Assembly: GCA_963921825.1 (NCBI GenBank)
Contig: OY997589.1
Span: forward strand, 45,890,638-45,954,637
Direction: 5' to 3'
Origin: Erodium maritimum
Lineage: Eukaryota > Streptophyta > Magnoliopsida > Geraniales > Geraniaceae
DNA: 64,000 nt
The notes below the pieces were generated by a model, which was given only the letters and a program-made list of their open reading frames with translations, searched no databases and was not told the origin of the DNA. The translations under genes were made by a program, and so were the position numbers. Each line of letters opens with the position of its first letter. Position 1 is the first letter of the stretch. This document shows, one piece after another, positions 11,125 through 21,328 of the stretch.

Positions 11125-12990
11125 GGGCACTTTCACATGTTACCTATGCTTAATTTGTTACTTGTTACCCAAATCTGAACCTTTGATTTTTTAAATCTAA
11201 TGACTATAATTTTTCAGCCTCAATTATCCATAAATTAAATAGAAATATTAACAAAAGGTTAGTTTTGTAATTTTTTCTCATTTGAAAAATTACTGCAAAA
11301 TTATTTTTTTACTGTCTTGATCTGATTTTTTAATATTTTATTTTAAGAATACATATTTAAAAAATATATTCTATTTTTTAATTTAAAATTCCATACGTAT
11401 TACATAATATTATGTACAATATTACAAAATTTTGTATAAAGCTATAAAAATTACAGAATTTTGGAGCTGATGTTACATATTTTGGAGCCGAAATTATAGA
11501 TTTTTGGAGTCAATATTATAGATATTTACACATTTTCAGAGTCGACGTTATAGAATTTTGGAATAGGCGTTACAAATTTTTGAACCCAATGTTACATATT
11601 CATAAACCATTGATTCAAATACATGTGTCTACTGTTCCAAATCACCACTCATAATTACAGATCTCGAAAAACAGCATTACATAACCGGAAGCTTAAAGTT
11701 ACAAATCACTGCGATTACAACTAATCGAAAATGGTACAAATGCCCGCAGATACATAATTTTCTATAAAATGTTACAAATAACTAGCCAGAAAGTTGCAAC
11801 ATTTTATATAATAACACCCCAACTTTCCATGAGGCTGAACTAATATGGATTCAAAAAATACCCCAAACTTTTTTGTACAACAAATTTCAGAAACTGCTCG
11901 ACTTTTCTGCACAACAAATTACATAATAATACATAAAAAAATGCATAATAATAAAAGACAGGTTACAGAATACTACACCATTGTACACAGATTTTACATA
12001 ATACCTAAACCAACAAAAAAAATACCTACAAAATCTGGTTTCAAAAAATAACCCCAAATTGCTTTTCAAAAAAATACCCAACTTATCATGAGATCAGATC
12101 TACATACTAAACTTGTATTTTGAGAAATTAAAACTCATTGAACAAACAAGAACAAATACTACTGAAAGAAATTAAAACTCAATGAACAAATCAGGTTTCA
12201 AAAAATGAAGACAAAAGAAACAAGAACGAATCCTACTAACACAGAGGCTGTAGCAAACACCGTCTTCATCTCCAACGAGGCGCTCGGCTGAGGTCATGCA
12301 GAACAGTCCATGGTCACGCTGAAATTGGTTCTCCAGGTTTGGTTCACGGCGTTTAACGGGCGGCGGGGTTGCATATCTACAACCGGCAAGCTCGAAGCTT
12401 TTTTCGGAGGCTATGAGCGACGGGGTATGGCTTCAGATTCTGCACGGTGGCAGCGAATACGACTCACCAATGGAGGAATGAAGACCAGATCGGCGGCAAC
12501 GATCTCCCGGAGAGGCGAGCTTCACGGCAACGGCGCATCTGGGCACGACGGGGGAGAGAGCTTCACGGCGACGATTCGAGCTTCTCCGCTACGGCGCTAC
12601 TGCGTTTCTTCGGGTTGTGTTGCACGGCGACGATTAGAGCATCAACACACATGGAGGAGCTGCAGCGTCTACGGGCACTAGGGTGGAGAGCTCCAGCGGC
12701 GACGAGAAATCGGGATGGTCCGACCAGAGCACAGTAGTATGACGGCGTGGGGAGATTTGGGAAATATTGAATGGAATGCGTAAATATGTGGGTTAATTAG
12801 GGTTAGTAAAAGAGGTATGGTGCAATTACTTTTATATCCTTGATCAGATTAAAATTACATTAAAAAAATAAAATTCATAATAATTACGGTTGTATGCCAT
12901 TGATATCTGAACCATTGGATCAATCCGATCCAATGGCTCATAATTGGATAACAAGTAACATTTTAAGAATGGGTAACATTTGAAAGCACT

Positions 12991-12992
<2 letters not shown>
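11125..12992. mobile_element. Non-autonomous inverted-repeat element in (TA)n, with GC-rich cargo
   Basis: The left end reads GGGCACTTTCACATGTTACC and the right end, reverse complemented, reads GGAGTGCTTTCAAATGTTAC. Inward of these, CTTGTTACCCAAATCTGAACC pairs imperfectly with the right side. Both ends touch (TA)n tracts. The body is AT-rich with degenerate units (TTTTGGAGCC and similar) at 11450-11600, but 12250-12740 is clearly GC-richer. No transposase is present. Confidence 0.72.
12250..12740. other. GC-rich cargo of unknown origin inside the element
   Basis: Base composition changes sharply from the surrounding AT-rich DNA. Short imperfect repeats (GAGCTTCACGGCAACGGCG and GCACGGCGACGATTAGAGC) recur. 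Open frames of 96-123 codons cross it on the plus strand but are rich in Arg, Ala and Gly and show no motif I recognise. It may be a captured host gene fragment; the source is not identified. Confidence 0.4.

Positions 12993-13030
<38 letters not shown>
12993..13030. repeat. (TA)n tract between the (TA)n element and the pararetrovirus
   Basis: An uninterrupted TA dinucleotide tract. Its right edge is where viral RNase H-side sequence stops. Confidence 0.9.
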
Positions 13031-13031
<1 letters not shown>

Positions 13032-13766
13032 GAAGTGTTAGGGATTAGCTAAAAAGAGGCAAGGTAAGCTTTTGACCTTAGTTTTAATTTTTCTAACAGC
13101 GTTAGAATGTGCCTTGAATACAACAATGTCGTATCCTGAGCAAGATTATCATAATAATCCGCAATATAATTTAAGGTACCAAGAAACCTCTAAAGTTGAT
13201 TGGTATCTGTTATACGATCAGGAAATTTTGAAGCAAATTCTATGCTCCTATCAATGGGGATTATTGTCCCTTGGCTGATATTATGACTCAAAAACCGAAT
13301 TTTGTTTTGAAAAAGTTTCATTTAGGGGGCGGATAAGACTAGCCCATTATGTTTTACAACATTTTTAAAGATTTTCAAATGCTTCTCACGTTGTTCTATG
13401 GATTTAGAAAAAACTAATACATCATCGATGTAGACTATGATATACTAAGGATTAAAAATTTCATTCATAATATTTTGAAAGTTGGAAGGGGCATTTTTTA
13501 GCCCAAGAGGAACCACGTTCCACTCATAATGACCAAAAGGGACAGTAAAGGTTGTCTTATAATGGTCTGATTCATTAGTTTGGATCTGCCAATAGCCAGA
13601 TTTCATGTCAAATATAGAGAAGATTAAGGCATTATTTAATATGTCTAATAAGTCTTTTTTATTAGGAATTGGGTATCTAACCCATTTTAAGTCTAGGAAC
13701 CCCTCGTTCCTTTTCAGCAGCCTTATTGACATAGAATGTCGTACAACTCCAAGGGGATTTTGATTC
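13031..13766 (-). pseudogene. Caulimovirid reverse transcriptase and start of RNase H, broken
   Basis: Minus-strand residues FDMKSGYWQIQ, FTVPFGHYEWNVVPLGLKNA and the catalytic YIDD (13421-13432) identify the palm of a pararetroviral reverse transcriptase. The connection to RNase H follows at about 13090-13290 in a different frame, with in-frame stops. The part upstream of the palm is frameshifted near 13790. Sequence ends at the (TA)n tract near 13030. No functional enzyme could be made. Confidence 0.88.
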
Positions 13767-14556
13767 CTAATTAATCATTTTTCTTCTAGAGAAAGAAATT
13801 CTTTTTTGCAAAGCTCCATTTTGTTCATGATTCATTTGAGCTGGCCTAGCCTTAATCGGGATTTGACTTTCATTGAAATCGTCTATGTATGGGAGTGAAA
13901 CAGAATGAGTTTTTCTATTCCAAAAGGCGGTGGGAAGATCGTTACATACTTCTTCCCTGAATTGTCTGTCAATTATTTCTATTTTGTTCTGAATATTTTC
14001 CTGCTTTAACTGGGAATTTATGTTCATAATTTGAATTTCCTTTTTCAAGAAGCATATTTTCTTTTCTTTACCAAGGAGAATATCTTTAACTTCATTGAGC
14101 ATTCTTGTCTGAGGGTTATAAATGAAATGGAACTTAACTTCTTTTCCACCGATATTCGTGGAAAATCCAGTTTTATCTACCTTGAGAATTGGCATAATAT
14201 CATGCAGAAAATGATTTCCTAAAATAATCCTACGGGTAAGGTTTTTAATAACCAAGATAAAAGTTGTAGGTAAACAAGTACCCTGATTACAGATATGAGC
14301 ATCTGAAAGCTTATACCTGACCTTTAGCTTTTCCCCCGGCTTGCGTTAGAGATTGGGTTGTTTTTTCAAAGTATTTAGTGGGGATGATTCCCTCTTGGAT
14401 GCAATTATAATCAGCTCCACTGTTTACAAGAACAATTTCGTTATCAAGTATGAATTCATTTTTTATAATGAGACCTGAACAAGCCACTTCTGTGAAGTAA
14501 CTTGGTTTATTAGATTAAGATAATCTGGTGTAGTATTACTAGGGATACTATCATTA
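13767..14556 (-). pseudogene. Caulimovirid protease and linker, active site mutated
   Basis: The protease core is recognisable by the GADYNCIQEGIIPTKYFEKT sequence near 14340-14430. The residue that should be the catalytic Asp is Asn (codon near 14422-14424, a G-to-A change). A linker frame of 162 codons (13767-14255) leads toward the reverse transcriptase and contains the RPAQMN motif typical of the region before the fingers. The protease and linker frames are not continuous. Confidence 0.82.
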
Positions 14557-14565
14557 TTAATGATA

Positions 14566-16156
14566 GGGTAAACTTCATCCCACTACCCTAAAAAACTTGA
14601 GTTTCATCCCACTACCCTAACCAAACTTCGTTGCACCTCACTACCCTAATGAAACTATTAGTTACACTTTCATACCCGTCGTCAACTTGATATCCATTTT
14701 TAGATTGAAAATGGTAAAAAGTCCAAAATACCCCTCACTAACACTCAAATTTTCAACAGCATACCATTGGTTTTCAAAAATTCTTTTTATTTATTTATTT
14801 TATATCAATCAGTTTTTTATTTCTTAAAAATCAATTTTTTATTTTACAAAAATTAGATTTTATTTTAAAAAATAAATCTTTTATTTATAAAAACAGATTT
14901 TATTTTAAAAAATCAGTATTTATTTAAAAAAAAATCAGTTTTATTTTATAAAATCAGTTTTATTTTAAAAAAAATCAAATTTTATTTTAAAAAAAAAAGA
15001 TTTTATTTTCAGAAAAAAGATTTTATTTTTAAAAATTATATTTTAGTTTTATAAAATTCAATTTTTTTTATAAAATCAGGTTTTGTTTTAAAATATTTTT
15101 GTTTTTGGAAAATCAGTTAATTTTTTTTATTATTTATTTATTTATTAATTTTCTGCACAATTTTGTTTCAAACCCTAATTTTATTTAAAAATTTCATTTT
15201 GGATTAATTCATGACACATGGGACATTAATCAATTCCCTTTTGGTTCCTTTCACACTCACAACAATCGAAGAACATCTTGCCCAGATTAAACGAAGAACA
15301 ACAATCGATTCATCTCAATCCGTTATTTCGGTTCGAAACACAACAACCCCCAAAATCAAAACCCCAACAAAATTTATCAAAAACAAAATTTATCAGAAAT
15401 GAAACCCCAACAAAATTTATCGAAACCTTAAACCTAACAAAATCTAATCGAACTCACGGAGGAGAAGGCACCCGCCACCGGCTTCCTAGCTCTGGACCCG
15501 TACACTAAGAAAATCGTGCAAATCAAGATGGGGAACGCTGCAAAACGAGTAGATCTGGTCGGAATTCCAGATCGGAGAAGGAGAAGAAAAGTCGATCGTC
15601 GCGAAATAGAAGAAGAGAAGCAGAGAGGGAGGTTTGAGGAAGAAGGGAAGCAGATGAAGGTGAAGGAAGAAGAGTCGCGGTCTCCCCGACGCTGGGTTCC
15701 TCGACCCCTTCCTCACTGTGGCCTCGCCGGAGATGAATCGAGAGGAGCGTGTCCAGCAGGTTGTCGAAGAACGCAAAGAAGAGATTAGGTTTAGCTCTGA
15801 TTTAAACTAACAAATAGAAGAGATTGGGTTGGGGCCGAAGTTAGATGATGATGAGGTGTACGTGTGAGGAGATGAAGCAGAGAGAAGCGAGGGTGTACGC
15901 GTGAGGAGGGAGAGAGAGGAAGTAAAAAACAAATAAGGTTTTAATTTAAGGTATAAAGGGATTAGGGGTATATCAGGTATTTTTAGAAAAAATGGGGTCA
16001 TGTGCAATGCACATGACCTTTTTCCGTCCAAAAACTAACGGTAGGTACTAACATGCAACTAAAAGTTTCGTTAGGGTAGTGAGGTGCAACGAAGTTTGGT
16101 TAGGGTAGTGGGATGAAACTCAAGTTTTTTTTAGGGTAGTGGGATGAAGTTTACCC
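14566..16156. mobile_element. Non-autonomous Mutator-like element (MULE)
   Basis: The ends are GGGTAAACTTCATCCCACT and its reverse complement, with inverted repeats of about 90 bp (14566-14655 and 16065-16156). The exact 9-bp direct repeat TTAATGATA flanks it (14557-14565 and 16157-16165), the hallmark duplication size of Mutator transposons. The interior has a long A/T-only stretch (14780-15180) and a GC-richer block (15200-15790). There is no transposase, so it would need help in trans. Confidence 0.93.
15200..15800. other. Possible captured gene fragment inside the MULE
   Basis: This GC-richer block differs from the A/T-rich DNA on both sides. On the plus strand a short frame reads APATGFLALDPYTKKIVQIK (about 15465-15525), followed by a very basic and acidic repeat-like stretch. 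On the minus strand a 96-codon frame is Pro/Leu/Phe-rich. Pack-MULEs are known to carry host gene pieces, so this is a candidate, but I do not recognise the source gene. Confidence 0.4.
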
Positions 16157-16165
16157 TTAATGATA

Positions 16166-17655
16166 TTATCATTAAAATGATTGTCTTCTAAAATGGTTAT
16201 CCTATGGGAAAGCTCAGTATTATTCTGCTTTATTTAAATTATATCAGACTTTAATTGATTAACTTCTCTTTTTAGATCACTTAGAGAAGTTGGGGTTTCT
16301 TTAACCCTTGCTTGTCGGAACCGTTGAAGTACTTCACTTAATTGGTAAGGTTCTTCCCGGCTAGGCGGCTAGTTGATCTTGGTGTTTTGTTTTATAAGGG
16401 TCCCAAGAATATTTTTCTTAAGGTTGGGATCACCGATAGTATCTAGCATGGTGACAATTTTATCTTGATCAGTTGTGATAACGTTGAGACCATTCATCTC
16501 AACAATAGATTTCCAGTAATTTATAGCGTTGCATTGGCAACTATCTTTGTCACCATCATCCGAATTTTCAGACGAGGATGTGTTGCTTATGACCTCAAGG
16601 TCATCCTCAGAAGAAGAGTCCTCATCATCAGAGGGATAAAGAATAATTTTCTTTAAACGTAATTTTAATTGGTCATCTTCTATTTCATTAATGGCTTTTT
16701 TAGTCCAACATTGGTTCGCGTAGTGACCAATTTTTCCACATTTGTGACATTTTATGTCGAGTTTTTTAGCTTTTTTTTGCCTAGGTTGGGAAGAAAAGAT
16801 TTTTCTTTGTTATACGATTTCTTTCGATAATAATTTTTCTTTTATAATTATTTCTAGGGTTGGTGGTCTTATCAGCCCACTTGGGCCTTTTTCAATAAGG
16901 TTTAACACCATTTTCTTTACGATTTGGGGGTTTTATTTTCTTTCCTTGATCAAAAGAAAATTGTTCACAGAATTCCCCAATTTGGTATTTCTCAGTAACC
17001 CTTTGCTTTTTCAGTTGATTTTTCAATTTTAAATCATTGCATAGAGTTAAACTTTCGTTTATGCAACTCGTAGTGAGTTGACTATAAGTAAGATGTTGAT
17101 AATCGATGTTTATTCCATCGTTTTGAGTTCGTAGAGATTGACGAACTCTTTCTGCAAAGAGATGTGATAAGCCATCAATAAATTTGGCTTTCCAATGGCT
17201 TGAATTAGGGTTATTAAGTTGAAAACCCTAGTCAGAAAAGTATCCTTATACCATCTAAAATGGGTTAAGAAGGGACATCGAAGATTTTGCATGAGAGTTT
17301 GAATTTTCTCTGCTATAGGAGTAGTAGATCTTACAAAATGATGCAGGATAGACAGGCACAAAGTGTATACTGCATCTTCCTCTCCCGTGGTGACTCTCTC
17401 ATCATTGGAGGGTCTGACTTCCATTTTAACAATCTTTTTGTGGCTAATGAATTCTGTGTTGGGTTTTAGTGAGGTAATGATCCCACCATCCCCGTAGTTG
17501 ACCTACGAAACCGGTAATAATGAACGAGACAATTGTACTATCCGAATTGTCATGTTGTTTACAAATGGTTGAATACATAATTATTCTATGTATGGTGTCA
17601 ACTATTTGTTTATCGGTTTGGCCATCAATATTCCATTCATAGATGGTATATATAT
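16166..17655 (-). pseudogene. Caulimovirid coat/gag-like region with CCHC knuckle, broken
   Basis: From right to left: a region with QLRGWWDHYLTKTQ near 17490-17530; a frame with EKIQTLMQNLRCPFLTHFRW (17110-17424); a CCHC zinc knuckle CHKCGKIGHYANQC (16708-16749); an Asp/Glu/Ser-rich stretch; a CQCNAINYW motif (about 16530); and a heptad-like LSDLKREVNQLKSDI near 16250-16290. These match the C-terminal half of caulimovirid coat proteins. Several stops and frameshifts separate the parts, so no full protein is encoded. Confidence 0.82.
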
Positions 17656-18081
17656 GGTAAATTACAAATACATACCCCAAACTTGTAGCGTTTAACTGAT
17701 ACATACTCTAAAGTTTTTTTTTAACTGATACTTACTCAGATGTTTAGTTATATAACAAATACCCCAAGCCATCAGCTAAAATGATGAAAATGCCCCCATT
17801 GATTTCTTAAATAATTTTTTAAAAATAAAACTGAAGTGATTTTTTTAAATAAAACTAAAGTGATTTAAAAAATAGGTATATATATATATAAAAAGTGATT
17901 TTTTAAATATATTTTTTAAATAATTATTGAAGTGTAGTTGAGGGTATTTTCGTCATTTTAGCTGATGGTTTGGGCTATTTGTTATATAACTAAACATCTG
18001 AGTAGGTATCAGTTAAAAATTTATTTTACGGTAGGTACCAATTAAACGCTACAAGTTTGGGGTAGGTATTTATAATTTAGC
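17656..18081. mobile_element. Mutator-type MITE at the end of the viral fragment
   Basis: The ends GGTAAATTACAAATACATACC and, reverse complemented, GCTAAATTATAAATACCTACC form inverted repeats of about 140 bp. They include matching CAGCTAAAATGATGAAAATG and its complement. It is related to the MITE at 18640-19067. The flanks are TA-rich, so a 9-bp duplication is only compatible, not proven. No coding sequence. Confidence 0.8.
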
Positions 18082-18100
18082 ATATATATATATATATATA

Positions 18101-19165
18101 GGGAAGGTCTCAGGTGCGAACCCAATTTGGGATGCAAACTTGCGAACAAAACTCAAGCCATTGGATGATGACACATGGCAACATCTTAGAGAAAGCATTT
18201 ATTTTTTTCCCAAGTTCACTAATTTAGTCGTTCTCGCTTCATTTTAACTTCGATTTTTTATATTCTTGCACCATTATTTTTATTTTTCCAAGACCTATGT
18301 ATAGAGATACATACTAAATATATTTGGAGCACAGGAAATCAAAATAGGAAAAATATGACGTAATGTGAATCGGATGAACATAGAAAATGTAAATCTGTGA
18401 ACATAAAATGTAAATATGCGGAATTAAAATGTAATTACATTTTATTTCTGCAAAATTACATTTTGTTTCTGTAGTTACGCTATACTTTTCCTATTTTGAT
18501 TTTCCATGCTCCAAATATATTCAATATGCATCTCTAAAGATAGATCTTGGAAAAATAAAAATAATGGTGCAAGAATAAAAAAAATCGGAGTTAAAACGAA
18601 CCAGGAATGATCAAATTAGAGAATTTGGAAAACAATAAAGGGTAAACTACAAATGCATACCCTGAAGTTGTCACGTTTAACCGATGATTACCCTGAAGTT
18701 TAAAGTTAACTGATGCATACCCTGAAGTTACGAGTTGTAACTCAAAACTCCCTCTGTCAGCTAAAATGACAAAAATACCCTTAGTGATTTTTTTAAATAA
18801 TTTTTTAAAAATATAAATGAAGTGATTTTTTAAATAAAAATGAAGTCATTTGATAAGTAAATATATATATATATAACAAAAGTAATTTTTAAATAATTTG
18901 TTTAACATAATTATTAAAGTGTAGTTGAGGGTATTTTCATTATTTTAGCTGACGGAGGGGTTTTGAGTTACACTCGTAACTTCAGGGTATGCATCAGTTA
19001 ACTTTAAACTTCAAGGTAATCATCGGTTAAACGTGATGACTTCAGGGTATGCATTTGTAGTTTAACCAAAAATAAATGCATCATCCAAGATTCTGCCATG
19101 TGTCATTAACCAAAGGCTATGGGAGGAAGTTCGCGGTTCTCACCCAAAATGGTGGTTCGTAGATG
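18101..19165. mobile_element. Foldback element in (TA)n, split by a MITE
   Basis: The ends pair as GGGAAGGTCTCAGGTGCGAACC on the left and a diverged complement ending near 19165. Long inner arms pair as well: 18184-18330 with about 18490-18640 and 19068-19110 (for example GACACATGGCA against TGCCATGTGTC). A MITE sits in the right arm. The ends resemble those of 10743-11001 and of the foldback at 23325-26640. No coding sequence. Confidence 0.75.
18640..19067. mobile_element. Mutator-type MITE nested in the foldback element
   Basis: Nearly perfect inverted repeats of about 130 bp start with GGGTAAACTACAAATGCATA. The flanking 9-mers are AACAATAAA (18631-18639) and AAAAATAAA (19068-19076), one mismatch. 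Removing the MITE and one 9-mer restores sequence that pairs with the opposite foldback arm, which confirms the insertion point. Its terminal GGGTAAACT is shared with the MULE at 14566. Confidence 0.9.
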
Positions 19166-19182
19166 AAATATATTATATATAT

Positions 19183-19470
19183 AAGAGGTGAATCAGGTGT
19201 GAACGTGCGGACTCGCGTATTTGGTGGATACAGTTTGCGAAAATAGCATTTTAGTTTTGTAGTGAATACTCTCAACCCATAATTTTCTCAAACTAGAAAA
19301 GTTTTTTTTGCAAACTATATTTTCTCAAACTAGAATGATGTATTCTCAAACTAGAATGATGTATTCTCAAACTGTTTTTCCCTTACATTGAGATGTTTTT
19401 CAAACTATATCCACAATATTCTCAAATTGTATTTGATGTTTGTATCTTCGCACTTACATACTAGCACCCA
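19183..19470. mobile_element. Possible short foldback relative
   Basis: It starts with GAGGTGAATCAGGTGTGAAC, close to the end of the foldback at 23325-26640, right beside a TA-rich tract. The right end at about 19440-19470 pairs only weakly. Inside, AACTAGAATGATGTATTCTC is tandemly repeated. Boundaries are uncertain. Confidence 0.4.
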
Positions 19471-20081
19471 TGACTATGGATGACTACTTCAAGTCCTTGG
19501 AGCTCAAATATGAAGGCACCAAATAAAAAATCATAAATATAACTAGAGATTAAGAAAGAAACGACCAAACTCGGATAAGATAGTCTTAACATCAACTCCT
19601 CTTCAACTTATTGCAAATGCAATCTTCTTACTTTAAATGTTCCTCCGTACTGAAGAAGAGAAATGAATAAATCTCTTGAACCTTAAACCTTCTTGCGATG
19701 GTCTATCTTAAATCACGTTTAGATGCGTTTACGATGTACTATCTTAAACCTTAAACCTTCTTACAGGTCTTGTAAAGAAATCTCCATATAGTACCAATCA
19801 AGCTATATATAAACTTCTTTCGAAGAGCTCGAGTATTGACCCCATGGAGGGGCACGGTAACCACCAAATCAAGCTATTTGTTAATTTAGGAAGATCAAAA
19901 GTTGAGTTGATAAAAGGACAACAAATAATAAAGTAAAAGAAGGAATGCATAATGAGCAGTGAAATCTAGGGCATGGATTCAAGAAAATGGAACAATAGAA
20001 TATTAGATATTAAGCTAATGAGGCACAACAAGATTCCAAAATATAGTTAATAGAATGATAAAGAGTTAATACCCTAGTGCA
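19471..20081. other. Downstream region of the DUF952 gene
   Basis: No gene or transposon is evident. Two imperfect copies of ACCTTAAACCTTCTTGCGATG-type sequence occur at about 19680 and 19745. The gene's 3' UTR should lie in the right part of this stretch. Confidence 0.5.
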
Positions 20082-20936
20082 TCATTCATACTGCAATTCA
20101 GAGGATGCAGTTTGATCGAGTGAAGTGCAGCTGAAATGGCCATTTGATAGAGAAAGCTTCTCTGCTTTCGTAACCACATTTAAGGGAAGAGGAGCGAAGG
20201 TTCGCAATGGACCATAAAAATGAGGGAAGCTGTTGCAGGCGTCATCAACAGCTTCGTACACCAATCCGGCCCCAAGCTGTCGCAAGTTAATTAAGCCTAG
20301 TGTTATTGTAACATAAGAATGGGACGAGAGTAGCAACTACTGTGCTAAAAAAGTTATCTTCTTTAGAATCGAACAATGTTTCCATTTGTTTAGATATGTT
20401 ATGGCATACCCCAAACCCCTTTAGATCCGCCTATGTATTATAGCTACTCGACTTAATTCATAGCCATTGCCACCATTTGTTTAGGATATATTATGGCATA
20501 CCCTAAATTCCTTTGGATCCGCTTACGTATTGTAGCTCACTCGACTTAATTCATAGCAAGTGCCAGAACAGAAGCTGAAGCTAAAGAGGGCCAAATCGAT
20601 TTTCTGGCAACATATAGAAAATAGAATACCTTTTTAGCATCAATCTGAAGGAGATAGAGATCCCCCTTGCAGTCCGAGAAGAAATTATGTAAAGTTGACT
20701 GGACCTGTCCCAAAATTAAATTGATTAGATTCCATTACAACAAGTCCAGATTTGTACAAGAGAAGGGCTCAAACTCAAACCTGATTGAGTCTGCTGAGAT
20801 GGATGAAGCCAGAGGCCTTGTCGAGTGGTCCACCATAAACGGATCCAGAGTTGCGTAACTCGTCCCACTCAGTAGCCATACTGATCCGGTACACATAAAT
20901 CTCCACCGATCCTCCTCCCGTTTCTGCTCCGCCCAT
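20082..20936 (-). CDS. DUF952 domain protein, three exons, intact host gene
   Basis: The CDS is join(20082..20276, 20630..20704, 20781..20936) on the minus strand, 141 residues. Exon 1 starts MGGAETGGGSVEIYVYRISM and ends at AATCAG|GTTTGAG. Exon 2 (75 bp) lies between GGGACAG| and AAAAAG|GTATTC. Exon 3 begins after CTTGCGACAG| and ends in TGA. All junctions are GT-AG and phase 0. The motifs WDELRNSGSVYGG, ASGFIHLS, LVYEAVDDACNSFPHFYGPL and PLNVVTKAEKL fit the DUF952 family across its whole length (family assignment from memory). That family is small, probably soluble, and of unknown biochemical function. The start was chosen as the first in-frame ATG with the exon reading back through the family's YRIS region. 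A transposon end lies 67 bp upstream of the ATG. Confidence 0.93.
20383..20565. repeat. 91-bp tandem duplication in intron 2
   Basis: A unit starting CATTTGTTTAGATATGTTATGG (20383) recurs at 20474 with several changes. It lies inside the 353-bp second intron of the DUF952 gene and does not touch the splice sites. Confidence 0.85.
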
Positions 20937-21328
20937 TCTCTCCTACCAACTCTACTCAAATATCTCTCTTACTTTCCTTCTAACGAGTTTGTCCTGTTTG
21001 TAAGAGCATGAATAACAGAAAGACCCTTGTGAGGTTCTGGGAGTGAGGTCATTGTGTTGACTAGACAAAAGTGAGGTCTTGAGAGTGTAAAACAGTGGGT
21101 GTTTTGCAATGGAGAGACCCTCTGAGGTCCTGGGAGTGAGATCTTGTGTTGATTGGATACTAACTGATTATTAATTGATGTTTTGCTGTTTTATTTAATT
21201 CTTTATCAGAAACCGTTTAAATTATTTTAAATATAAACAAATGTGAAGAAAAAAAATTGAACACGAATAAAAATTAACTTTTAATCTTATTGATCTCCTT
21301 TTAATACAACCCACAACAAAGTACATGC

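Larger units (their letters stand above)
13031..17655 (-). mobile_element. Endogenous caulimovirid (pararetrovirus) fragment, decayed
   Basis: On the minus strand, in order, are coat/gag-like sequence, a CCHC knuckle, an acidic and coiled stretch, a protease, reverse transcriptase and the start of RNase H. This is the order in Caulimoviridae polyproteins. The movement-protein end and most of RNase H are missing, and no LTRs are present. Stops and frameshifts run through all parts. A Mutator-like element (14566-16156) splits it between the coat and protease parts. (TA)n tracts lie at both ends, as described for endogenous florendoviruses. The genus is uncertain (florendovirus or petuvirus-like). 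It is a non-functional relic. Confidence 0.85.

Noticed and set aside
12310-12737. Possible plus-strand genes of 96-123 codons
   Set aside because: Overlapping frames in GC-rich DNA with biased composition and no motif. I kept the block only as possible cargo.
20082-20936. DUF952 locus as a processed pseudogene
   Set aside because: It has two introns with proper GT-AG sites and an uninterrupted joined frame.
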